Shown here: piece by piece, positions 35,351-45,965 of the stretch
Layout: every line of letters starts with the position of its first letter
Numbering within the stretch: the stretch's first letter is position 1
Assembly (NCBI RefSeq): GCF_010093815.1
Contig: NW_022985565.1
Coordinates: 789,841 to 853,840, forward strand
Direction of reading: 5' to 3'
Source: Pseudovirgaria hyperparasitica
Lineage: Eukaryota > Ascomycota > Dothideomycetes > Acrospermales > Acrospermaceae
DNA length: 64,000 bases
The notes under the pieces: generated by a model
Told to the model about the DNA's origin: nothing
Databases searched by the model: none
Seen by the model: only the letters and a program-made list of their open reading frames with translations
Made by a program: the position numbers and the translations under genes

Positions 35351-36881
35351 TTACTTTTCCACCTTCTCCCATGACTGCACTGTGTCTTCGAGTCGCGGCT
35401 CCGTTGTCATGGCTTCTACTGGCATTCGTCGGATGCCGAGCATGTACCCTACCACGCCGCTTGGTATCCAGTTACCAACAAAGTCGTATGCCACGCTGCC
35501 TCGACCAACTCGCCATATACGCTTAGGCTTGCTCGCCGTCAATGCATCAAATACTGCGTTGTGTAGGCCGCGTAGAGAGCTCCCCTTTGAGCCTTTGCCA
35601 TTCTCGCAGAACAGTCCCGTCCGCTCTGCTGACGCGCCCTGTGCGACGTAGTTCTGAGCGTACAGAGTCTTCGAAGACGCAGGCCATGTCCGCACCTGAT
35701 TGTGGCTCATTGCACGGAGCTGATTCTTGTTCCCTATGTGGCTGAAGTCGAACGTACCAAGCTTCATTAGACACACCGGAATGCCAAGCGTCCCAAGCTC
35801 TGCTCGTAAAGACGCAGTGAAGCCTTCTATAGCACTGACAACTGTGCTCTCCACCGCATGAAATGCTGGCCTCAGTGAAGAGACGACTCCAGGTGCTAGC
35901 ACCAATATCCGAGCCTTCGTCTCATACACAACAGGGAGGAATGCTTGTATTGTTGCGATCGTGTTCAACACTTTGGCGTTCAAAGCGTCCGACCAAAGCT
36001 CGGGGGACACTGTCTCCACGGGACCAGATGGATAGATGAGATCGGGAACCATGATGATACCTGCGAGGTGCAGGTTGTGTGGGGAAGCGCCTGCAAATGC
36101 TTGATGCGGACTCATCAAGATGTTGCGAAAGTGATCGATCGCGTCCTGACTACTCAGAGGCTAGTAAGTTGTCAGCACGCGTTTTCAGCTCTGCTACTAT
36201 CACAGATTCTCGGCCTGGAAGCACTTGAAGCGGTTCGTCTTTGCGAAAAGTGTCGCTCAACTGATGTCCTCCTGTGGACTTGTAAAACTTACATCTACTA
36301 TGTCCAGGTTCAGCGGCTTGATGTCGACCCTGCCTTCACTTTGAACAATTTGCTCCTCTTCCGTAGAGTTTACCACAATGTAGACTATGAAGCCTCTCCT
36401 TTCAAGATCCAAACTTATCGACTTCGTGACTGGGGAGCCAGCGGGCCCAGCAATCGCAACAACTTCACGCCTTGCACCATTGCTAGCTCTTCTTGCCCTC
36501 CGCTTCTTGTTGTGCCCGAATCGTTGTCGGTATATCAGAAACGCGCCTGTACCCAAGAACGCGATGATGGCTGATGTGAGCGCGCGATTCTTATCGGTCC
36601 ACTCTTGGAGTCTTGCGATATAGCCTGTCGATGCGTTCTTCAGAATTCGAGGCGGAGGCGAAGGCGGAGATCGGGCAGTGCCAGGAAGCCATCCGGTCCC
36701 TGAGAGCTTTTCTCGTATGCTCGCAGCTACATATTCAAAGTGTCGGTCTGTAGCATCGGCCAAGTCTTCGGCGTACGTGTGTATGTCTCGCGATATGCCG
36801 CCGAGCTATACAAGATTAGCAGTCTTCAAGTGCATTCAGAGTCCATACTATCTGAAGGAAATGCTGGTCGTCGCTAGTCAT
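35351..36881 (-). CDS. DUF1776 family protein (SDR-like, single membrane helix)
   Basis: Three exons, 36881-36849, 36805-36293 and 36160-35351, join in frame to 451 residues. The start is supplied by an 11-codon first exon (MTSDDQHFLQI) that leads straight into LGGISRDIHTYAEDLADATD. A membrane helix follows near residues 70-90 (LTSAIIAFLGTGAFLIYR) with a basic stop-transfer run. An SDR-like fold comes next: VVAIAGPAGSPVTKSISLDL at the nucleotide-binding position and ARILVLAPGVVSSLRPAFHA at the position of the catalytic strand. The canonical TGxxxGxG and YxxxK motifs are not obvious, which is usual for DUF1776 and leaves catalysis in doubt. Fungal members have no firm function known to me. Introns are 43 and 132 bp. 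Confidence 0.82.
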
Positions 36882-38929
36882 GGTCACGAAGTCTAGGCTG
36901 TGACTAGATTACGTACATATGTCCGAGACAAGATGTGGAAATGGATTCAACGTGTCAGAGGTCAAATCAGACGATCGAAGTGAAAGTTGTGATGATGCGA
37001 ACTACGTACGAGCGGGGATAAGAAGCTTATCGCCACGTGCAGCGGCCTCCGAAAGCCGCCTGAAAAGCAATCGCCAACGCAAGTTTGATTTCACCACCAT
37101 CAGAACATCCGTTTGACCTCGTGCTCGCTATGTATCCTGTCGTTCATAACAGCACTGGGATCAAGACCAGTTCGGAATCATCATCTCTGGTGACACAGTC
37201 AATACCATGGATGCATGGACATCCGCCAAGCCAGGCAGACGTTCGTCGTCAACATTGTGCATACTGCTGCGTACGGACTCATTGATGAGATGGACTACAG
37301 GCGAGAACGTGATCGATGCTTACCTTACATAAAGCATCTAGAACCAAGAAACTGTGTATTCCTGTCGGAAGGTGCAGATCCTCTGAAACTATATAGCAAC
37401 ATAGTAAAAGTGTGATTTCATGTCATTGGGCGTTGAGCTACGGTATGTCAGAGACAAACTGGGTTTGTTTAGACTTGCTTGATTTAGAGATAATACCTTT
37501 GATTCGGCTCGGTCCAACCGAATTTCAGGAAGTAACTAACGGACGATATATTTAGGGCGGAGTTGAAAGAAAGGATCTACTCTCTCTCATACATACGCTT
37601 CTAACAGCTCATTTCAGAGAGTGTAGCTCTGCAGTTGACGCAATTCACCCTCCAGCAAGGCACCCACCGCATCCATATGCTCAATTTGCTGTCGACTAAG
37701 TTGTCCCGAATGTGTAAGGGAAGACTGACAACACTCGGGCGGAAGACGGTACCTAGTCAACTCAGTTCACATCACACCCGACCTGCATGAGCTCCCGCCA
37801 ATACGGTCGTGGAAGTTCTAAAGTAGTAACCGGAGTTTGGTGTAGGTAGGCAATCGTCGTCTATCACAGACAACGATCTTGTTCGGCCCGTCAGTGCCGC
37901 TGATGGACTTCATCGCAACATGATACCATAAGCCAGTGTCTAGCATCTACAGTCCGGAAATCCACATTCGTGATGAGCTTGCACGCGCAAACGTAGGGGT
38001 ACAAAAGAGGCTGCTACGTTGCCGGTATTCTTGCGTGCCCTAATGAGCGTGAAGAGCATTGCGAACTAGATCCCATGGTGCTTTATGGATATATATGCCT
38101 AGCTTGGAATGAAAATTACCATCATAGTGGACTCGTCCCGATCCTCATACAGGTACTGTAGGTGGCAGATCTGCCGAGCCGAGGCTCGTCCATCTGGGCG
38201 CAGGGAGGCGCAAAGCCATGAAAAGCAAGAATGCAGGTGCGTCTGCCCCTCAACAAACTGCCTGTTGTGCCCCTTGTTCCTGCCCCTTTTATTGGAATCT
38301 TGAGGTGGAATGTGGAAGCTGCTACTGTAGTGCCAGAAAAGTTCTCAGGATGGAAAGTCCCACCAGAAACAGAAACCGTCACCCACCGGGATCGACACAG
38401 CCACGTTTCAGACTTTTCAATTCTGACAGTCCCACTAGTACTAAGTTGGATTAGTGGCTATCACTCCAATGATGTCACTGTCACTTGTCACTCGCCGCCA
38501 TTAATTACTACTTACTAATCGTTGGATGGCCATGAATGGCTTCTTCACTATTCTGGCCATCTCTTCATGGCTATGCTCTGGAAATACTACAAGATACAGT
38601 ATACAATGTTCCAACTGAGCTATCGGCTTACCTCTTAGGCCTCAGCTCCACGTCCGACTGGTTTCAGGAAATGATTATAGGGGGGCGCTTCGTACCCACA
38701 GGTTCGCCACGATGTCACTGTCGCCCTCGGCACGGTCATCGACGGCGCCAATTTTATTTTGCTGCCATGTATGAGTAGGTATTATTAGGCGTTAGATGAC
38801 CGCACTCTTTTACTATTTTCTCTTTCTCCCTCTTGCTTTCTCTATGTTTTCGATCCCCATACAAGCCTTCATGCCGCTCTTCTCTGTTTGTCTGCTTTGA
38901 CGCTTTCGCTCTCTCTCACAACGAAAACA
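36882..38929. other. 2-kb intergenic region without recognised genes
   Basis: Divergent space between the DUF1776 gene and the DUF3176-like gene. Short open frames (for example 36919-37415 and 38109-38778) have no domain motif, no consistent splice joins and overlapping rivals on both strands. CT-rich sequence from about 38805 to 38920 is probably the promoter and leader of the next gene. Confidence 0.5.
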
Positions 38930-40893
38930 ATGGACACCGACTCCAAATATTACCTCTCGACTCGTCCCAGTGAGGCCTCGTTACGCCCAAGTGACGCCTC
39001 GATGCGTACGATTAAGAGTATGGACCAATTGATTGAGGGCGACCCTCTGAACAACAACCGACACGCGGATGGCCAGAACTCTCGTGGTCCCCAGCGCCAG
39101 CCATGGCAACCCGGTATTTGGCATCGACTTCCATGGGTCCCTTTCACTTCCCTCATCGGAAGCACGCTCTGTACGTGACCACTCAGCAACTGATTCATCC
39201 CTGTCCTCTCTCGGTATGAGACTTACGAGCTTCAAAGGCGCGATTGGAGGTATCATCGTACTGATCACCAGCGACCGAAAAAGCACTTCAGCATGGGACG
39301 AAAAGCTTCATTTGCAACCCGCTGTGTATCTAGCTATTCTTTCGGTCCTTGCCAATATTTTTCTCGTGTTCGCGCTCGCCAAAGGGTTGGTCATAACTTT
39401 TTGGACTGCCGCACTGGACGGCTGCACTGTAGGTCAACACTTGTTCAGCCACTGAACTTAGCCCGTATTAACGTTGACAGCTCGCTGATCTTCATTACAT
39501 CTGGGACTCTGGCACTTCATTCTTTGGTGCTATCCAAGGTGTGTCCCACAAGAAGGCCGTTATAGTTTCGATCGCTTGCATCTTCACCGTTATTTCCGTT
39601 GGTCGAGGACCACTCAATCAACGAGCGACCAATATTTAGTCGAATCATGTGGTTTATTCTAATGGCACCACTGTTGTCAATATCGCACAGGAGCTCCCTA
39701 ATACCTTTGGGGGGTATCCAGTCCTATCTAGGGCTGCCGTTCGACAGACCGCACGACTGACGCCAAATCTAACCCAGGTTTTGCAGGAGTATTCGCAGCG
39801 GCAAACAATAGAGCTCACCCATTCTGGTTGCGGCCAACAATGCGATGCCACCATCAAGGGCTTTGGCTTTCGAGTCAACTGCAGCGAGCAGGTTGAGTAT
39901 GAAGATGTCGTAAAAGTTGGTACCTACCAGACCCTGTTCGCGTCCTGGGCTTCTCTTAATTGGACTTCTAACGACTTTTACAACCCGGTGCCTTCGTTCA
40001 TCACACTGAACGCAAGGTATCGAGTCGATGATGTCCCTGTCGAAACGAATGCGACTACCCATGCTGCCAAAGTGTCCTTCAAGCGTCACTCCTGCGACCT
40101 TCACGGGGGCGTCACCGCGTATCAGCTCAATCTGACTGCCCACTCCGTCAACTTCAAATACCCCGACTGGCGTTCTGACGCCTTCGAAAGAGAAGTCGAG
40201 CTTCTAGGACCGACCAATCAGCCAACTGGTGGGCCCAACGTTATCGGCGGCTTCCAGAAGGCCATAGACACCCTGTTCAACTCGACAGCTATCTACTTCC
40301 TTGGTGGTGCTGTTTCGTCGACTGACTTGACAGGAAATCTGGCCAACCAGTATGTCAAGGACAATGGTAGGCCCTATGACCCACTGTTCACTTTTAACGA
40401 TCCAATGGAAGAAATGTTGATTGCTGTCCGCGAACTTTCATTGCGTGCGTCCATAGCAGCTGCAAACCAAGCCTGGTCCCATGCGCAAGGAAACAACACG
40501 GCGATGACTTTGGCCCAAAACACTTACCAACAGAACGTGACATACCATGGGTATTACTTCGACGACATATACGTTACGGACCGGGTATACTTGGCCGTCT
40601 CTGCACTAGTCTCTCTTTTAGGTATAGTTGCTGTTGCCGCGACATTCTGGGGGTACTGGAATCTTGGCCGCAATGTATCGCTGTCGCCCTTGGAGATCGC
40701 GAATGCGTTTGACGCTGATGTTCTAAGCCACCTTGGCGACAATGCTGAAAGTGCGACATTGGCGAAGTATGTCAAAGGTGACTACGTTCGCTATGGCGAA
40801 AAGCATATGCCACTACCCGAAGGACGCATGACTAGATTGCGGTTTGTACGAGGCCCGGAGGCAAACCGTCCGTATAGGAACATGTACTACTAG
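38930..40893 (+). CDS. DUF3176-like membrane protein, with an in-frame TAG
   Basis: The N-terminal exons fit well: 38930-39170, 39238-39428 and from 39481 onward. They place AIGGIIVLITSD and LQPAVYLAILSVLANIFLVF, then DLHYIWDSGTSFFGAIQG and VIVSIACIFTVISVGRGPLN, in one frame, as in DUF3176-type fungal membrane proteins. The frame then meets a TAG at 39637-39639 just after GPLNQRATNI and stays open in the same frame beyond it (SNHVVYSNGTTVVNIAQELP) to the stop at 40893. The distal part has a sequon-rich domain, a last helix (VYLAVSALVSLLGIVAVAAT) and the family-like tail NVSLSPLEIANAFDADVL. Either the TAG is a recent nonsense change or sequencing error, or a 42-bp intron (39598-39639, GTTGGT...TTTAG) removes it at the cost of conserved residues. 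Function unknown. Confidence 0.7.
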
Positions 40894-40952
40894 CGATAAC
40901 GTCGAATTACGGTGTACCCTTGGATCCTCTTTCTTTTTCGAACCCGATCTCA

Positions 40953-42664
40953 TTATCGCAGTATATGCTTCCTCACTGTCAGCATGCTTCGAGGCCACCA
41001 GCTTTCCTTCGAACAATGGTTTGAGCATTGAAGGTCCACGATGGACAAGAACCTCTCAAGCTCCCATTCCCCGAGGTTTCCAATCCACCAGACACCATCC
41101 AGAAGAGTCACCAATACAAGCCAGTAGGCGAAGATTTCTGCAGCCAGTTGTTCGACTGGACACCATCGCCCATAATGCGATCCAGCAGGTTGTATGTTGA
41201 GGTGTAAGGAGTTCACTTCTTTTGGCACCGTTGTTACGTGCTGGACAAAGGTAATGAAATTAGTCGGTACTAGATTCAGAAAGGACATGATGGTTCTACG
41301 AAGAAGCTTCGATGGCTCAGCAGATGTTACTCGTGCCAGGTATGTCCTCAGCCATGGCGAGCCATTGGTTGGAAGCGTATTGTTGCGAAAGATGTGAGAA
41401 TTCGGCGACATGTGTCCGGGTGGAGAATGATCTTCACTTGAAAACATTGCCGACGCAACCTTCTGCAAGACCTCCATAGCCGTTACGCAATCATCGATTC
41501 GAAGACGATTGGAAGGTGATGACTCGTATGTGTGGTCGCCATCTAATAGCATGTCAAGCTTTTGCGATTCCACACGAGTTCGGAGTTTCTCGAATGCACA
41601 TGAATACGTGCCGGCGATGATTGGCAGGACAAGTCGACTTGTTTCCTTTGTTGGTCCGCTTTCTGGACACAAAACCACACATTCATGCCCAGCTGTTCGT
41701 TCGTATCCAGGCTTATCCTCGCTACAATCCCACGATGGATACCCATCATGCACATACTCCGGACTCGATAGCACCCCTACAAAAGCCAAATGCGCAGTCC
41801 TCACCAACATCATCCAGTCCCCCTGACCGGGCTGTACCCGAGAATCTGGCTCTGTTTTCCCTTCTATCGTCATCATCGCCAGCCGTATCCGCAGACTTTG
41901 ATCGGCTAAACCATACATAACCATGAGCGCCGCATTTGCCAGCACAATATCATAACACCCTGGCTCGAGAGCTGCTACTTGCATCTCGCGCAGTGCGATC
42001 TGGTAGTGCTGGCCTGCAAGTTCTAGAGTGTGAACAATCCTGTTCATGATAGCTTGTGTGACTGATTTGCCTTGGGCGAGCTGAAAGCATCTTGAAACAC
42101 CGGAAAATGCAAGGACAGAGGCCATGAGCGGGCGGCTACGCAGTGCAAGGTTGGGCACGCCGACTTGCAGTACATACAGTTCATCTTGATCGAATGCGAC
42201 AAGGCGTCCGGTTCTGGTTATGTAATCTCCGAAAAGCACAAGTTCAGTCGCTCCAAAGAAGCCAAAACTCTCTGCAAGCGGTGTAGGTGTGTCGATTCGC
42301 CCAAATGATTGCGGTTTTGTAGCATATTCTTTCAATATCGATAGTTCGCGGGTACTGGATCGTGTTGATATGCCATCAAGTACTTGACGTTTTAGTCTCA
42401 CAAGACTCTTCTGGGAGCTTTTGGCTTGAGGATAGCAACATGTATATCCGTATGCTACACAGCGGGAACATGATGGTTTTATTTCGTCACACTGTATTCA
42501 TTTTTAGCCATCTGACCAGATACCGCTTACGACAATGCAATGGATCGACTGTTGTTTCGATGGCTTACCTTTTTTCTCTGCTGCTTACATCGCAAACATC
42601 CATTCCTGGATTTTCCATGAGGTCTGCGAAACTTGAACTCAGATGTTATCGACATCATTGACAT
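40953..42664 (-). CDS. Zn2Cys6 (Gal4-type) fungal transcription factor
   Basis: Two exons, 42664-42569 and 42491-40953, with a 77-bp GT-AG intron, give 544 residues. The intron falls inside the zinc cluster. Joined, the cluster reads GCLRCKQQRKKCDEIKPSCS and then RCVAYGYTCC, with Cys at residues 23, 26, 33, 40, 43 and 50, in the spacing of binuclear Zn2Cys6 DNA-binding domains. A short basic linker follows (QAKSSQKSLVRLKRQ), then a long helical effector region of the Fungal_trans_2 kind (PLMASVLAFSGVSRCFQLAQ, then MEVLQKVASAMF). The first half of the cluster cannot be found from the large exon alone. Target genes are unknown; neighbours that might be regulated are the membrane protein, the cupin or the fusion enzyme. 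The stop lies 59 bp from that of the converging DUF3176-like gene. Confidence 0.88.
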
Positions 42665-44116
42665 GGCGCGAGCAGTAATTAGCGTAAGGAATGAGATGTC
42701 TGTCTATGGTCGGACTTTGATTCTAGAAGGGAGGGCTCATTAGGATTGATATTATACGCGTGATGGATCTATCCGAGAACCGGTGGCTCAGTCTGGTACC
42801 GCGCGATCCGGCAAACAGTCGAGCCCCGCTCTGGGCACTCCCGTGTGCTCAGCCATATTGCGGCTGAATGCATCGGCTCGGACAGGGTCTCACCGTAAAT
42901 CTCCTGGCTTATAACAGAATCTCCTTCCGGACTTGCTTACAATTCTGATTATCTGCATCTTTGCCCTTCCTTGCTTGCATCAATCACACTGGCGGTCGGA
43001 ATTCTCTGACATACTTTGTACCGCTCCTCCAAGTTGGGTGTTCCGCAAAATCCAACTCATCATGCACGAGGATGCTTAGCAATAAGATCGAGGACTTTTT
43101 ACACACGAGGGGTGTCTTTGGATGGAGAGTGGATACAGCTCCGAACAGAGTAGAATTCGAGGTCTTGGTGACTTTCGAATCCTAGACCAGATATATCATA
43201 TTAGTAAATGTGCCCAGAAACAAAGGATTTGAGCTTCCGATCTTGTGCCAGCAGAAATGATCCCGAAGGTAGATAAAATAAAGGGTATGAGGTGGTTGAT
43301 GACTTGATTATTGTCAGTATCTTGGACTTCCAGTCCAGAGCAAGACAGTGATGACGGACAACACACAATACAAATGGAATGGCGGCCCGGATACTGAGCA
43401 TGGGAGGTCTTTTAATCAATGAGGCTTCCTTCCATCGGAAGTTGACATGCGGATCTTCGTTTCTTTCGGATCAGTACGCCTGTAGATGTTGATGGGACAT
43501 GGTTTCTTGGCTTGTGTGAAAATGACTCCCCGCATTGAAGGACACCAGACAATTACAATTACATGTACTAAATAGCAAAGTGTGAAGCTAGAGAGCTCCA
43601 AAAGCTATGCCGTGTATGCAGGACAACCAACAGACACCTGTGGGGTGGAATGGATGGAGTGGAAATATTGAACGGGCCACTCCGGGACCAACTCAGCCGC
43701 GGTCCAACCACAATAATAATTTGGCATGCTAAGTTGTAAGCATTTCAGCCCCGTTGGCTTGGGCTGACAGGGAACATTCGTCGATTTGTCACGTAGCCAC
43801 TAAGCTGCTAAGCCTACCCCAAGTGCCAGCAAAATAAAAGTCAGGTGCGTTTGCGTATGCTGACCTCGTGCGTATAACGCCTATACGCTTCATAAGTGAG
43901 CAAGAGCACTGCTAGCCTTACGAGACGGAAAGACGATCATTCCTTGTAGAGCGAAATGCCTTGGAACAATTTGCAGTCGTAAACGCGGCAGTGTATATAT
44001 TCGAGATATAAAGATGTTGAGATGGCAGGCAAAAAAAGTGTCAACTCACTTACTCGCAACATCAGACTCCAAATCAACACTATCAATTTGCAATCAAGAT
44101 TATCTTCAGAAACAAA
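42665..44116. other. Intergenic, transcription factor / cupin
   Basis: About 1.45 kb with no recognised gene. Short frames at 42961-43601 have no motif. A tRNA-like A-box match near 42780 was examined and rejected. The final 100 bp before the cupin ATG are A-rich with CAATC-type sequences. Confidence 0.5.
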
Positions 44117-44946
44117 ATGATTTCCAAGATTCCTCCTCATGTCTTCCTTGCCATCATGGCTTTGTCTCCTGCCATACACGCTGCACCTCGTCCAGTCACT
44201 AGAGAATCTCCTTCTGGTCTTAGTTTGACGCAGCAACTTACTCTGGCAGACACGTACGTCACAAATGATCGATGGATATCACAGCCTTGACAAATTCATG
44301 TAGTGCTGCCGACCGATATGCCCTCCTGCCGAATGACTCTGACTTCGTATACGACTTCAATACTGCCAGCCCGCAGCTGCCCAATCGCAAGAATTTCCCA
44401 GCGCTCGTTGGCACCGGAGTCAGCATGGCTACGGCATCTTTTCCAGGTATGTTCTCAATCGCCCTCACCCGAACTCATGATCACGACGGGAACAACTAAC
44501 GTCATTTATGAGTAGCCTGCGTTGTAGCCCCAGTCCATATCCACCCCCGAGCCACTGAGCTGTTCCTCGTCACCTCCGGTACAATTCAGACCACCCTGAT
44601 CCCCGAATTCGGCGCTGGTCCTCTACCGTCAACATCAAATACTGCGAACCCAAATACCCGCATCATATCCAACACTTTGACCGCAGGCCAGATGACTGTT
44701 TTCCCTCAGGGTGGCTTCCACCTGCAGATCAATCCAACGTGTGAGAATGCGACTGCGGCGGCGGCATTCTCGAGCGATGACGAAGGGGTCATCGCAATCG
44801 TACCTAGTTTAGTTTCTCTGAATGAAGGGTTACTACAGGATGTGTTTGGTCAGAGTCTCGGTGCGGAGGAGATCGGTCGGGTCAGAGAGGCGGCGAAGCA
44901 GGGGCTGGCGCTCATGGAGGAGTGTAAGAAGAGCTGTGGTCTTTGA
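44117..44946 (+). CDS. Secreted germin/spherulin-type cupin
   Basis: Exons 44117-44253, 44304-44446 and 44516-44946 join to 236 residues. A signal peptide (MISKIPPHVFLAIMALSPAI) begins the protein, ending near AIHAA. Both germin boxes are complete. Box 1 reads HIHPRATELFLVTSG, with metal ligands His101, His103 and Glu108. Box 2 reads GQMTVFPQGGFHLQIN, with the fourth ligand His162 and Asn166. Plant germins bind manganese and can be oxalate oxidases or superoxide dismutases; slime-mould spherulins and fungal relatives are secreted, often stress- or host-related, and of uncertain activity. Introns are 50 and 69 bp. The gene sits between a lone Zn2Cys6 regulator and the fusion enzyme at the edge of the AT-rich block. 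Metal binding is well supported; the reaction is not. Confidence 0.88.
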
Positions 44947-45965
44947 GAACGATGTGTCACTTCTCTGGCACACGAGACGTATCGTCAGCGTGTACTAGAG
45001 AATACATCGAGAAAGGCGAGTTTTGACTTCAGTTTCATGCGTACCAACTAGATACATTCGTTACTTCAGCTTAGGAAGTTTCAATAGAAAAAAGTGCACA
45101 ATATCCCAGAATACTCAGGATAACACGTAGTAGTTTCTGTTAATCAAATGTTAGTAAGTTGTTGTAAGGTCAAAACCAAGCCAAGGAATATTTCAGTCTA
45201 TCGTCGCTAAGATTCATTGAGATAGCGTGCTATAAATGGCACTGATGGAATAAAGGGGTGAACGATCAACTCCGTGTTTGACTAGTTCCGATTTACTGAG
45301 TACAAAAGTGAGTGGATAGAATCGGTGATCAATAAACGAATGGATAATTATCTACGTTTGCTATTATTGCATAATACCTGCCGTTTAAGGTACCTTTAAG
45401 GGGCATTTCAGCTTGATGTTTAACCAGGAGCCACCATTGACAAACAGGGGTATTGCAATGGAATCATTCAAAGATCATGCCAAAATCCACTGGAAGCACA
45501 AGAGCGGATGACTCTATCCTGATAGCTCTAGCTAATTATAGACGGTTACACGACGTCTTAATGTGCACTTCCGTAGGACTTTTACTGCTCTACAATTCCC
45601 GGAGCAGGTGAGATGCAAAGAAGATACGACTAGTGATACAGGTGACTCATTCCGGACATGGTTTGATTGTATATGTGACGCCAAGATATTGAATTTATTG
45701 CTATGCGTCTCAAACCTTGCTTGTTTCTGCATGTATATTAGGAGCCGTGCGCAAATATCATGGGACCCCTGAGTCCTCTTCACAATCGATTTGCTAGCCA
45801 CAATCTGCAATCAAGAGAGAACATTGCCATGCGAGGTAGCTCGCAGACCGTGGTATATAATCTTGTCTTCCATTTTTCTGCACTGGAACCGCCATCGAAC
45901 TTACACAGACTATAACCATCGCCGAGCACCCCTAACTTTCACTGTGAACATTCGTCAGTAACAAC
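44947..45965. other. Intergenic, cupin / fusion enzyme
   Basis: About 1.02 kb, moderately AT-rich but not of the TpA-rich kind seen after 49.4 kb. An open frame pair at 45532-45810 on both strands has no support. It contains the promoter of the downstream gene. Confidence 0.5.
45854..45860 (+). promoter_or_regulatory. TATA-like box (TATATAA) before the fusion gene
   Basis: TATATAA lies 106 bp upstream of the ATG at 45966, with C/T-rich sequence between, a usual distance for fungal genes. The call rests on position and sequence only. Confidence 0.45.

Noticed and set aside
42775-42855. tRNA-like stretch with an A-box match (TGGCTCAGTCTGG)
   Set aside because: No convincing B box, T arm or seven-base acceptor stem could be paired.
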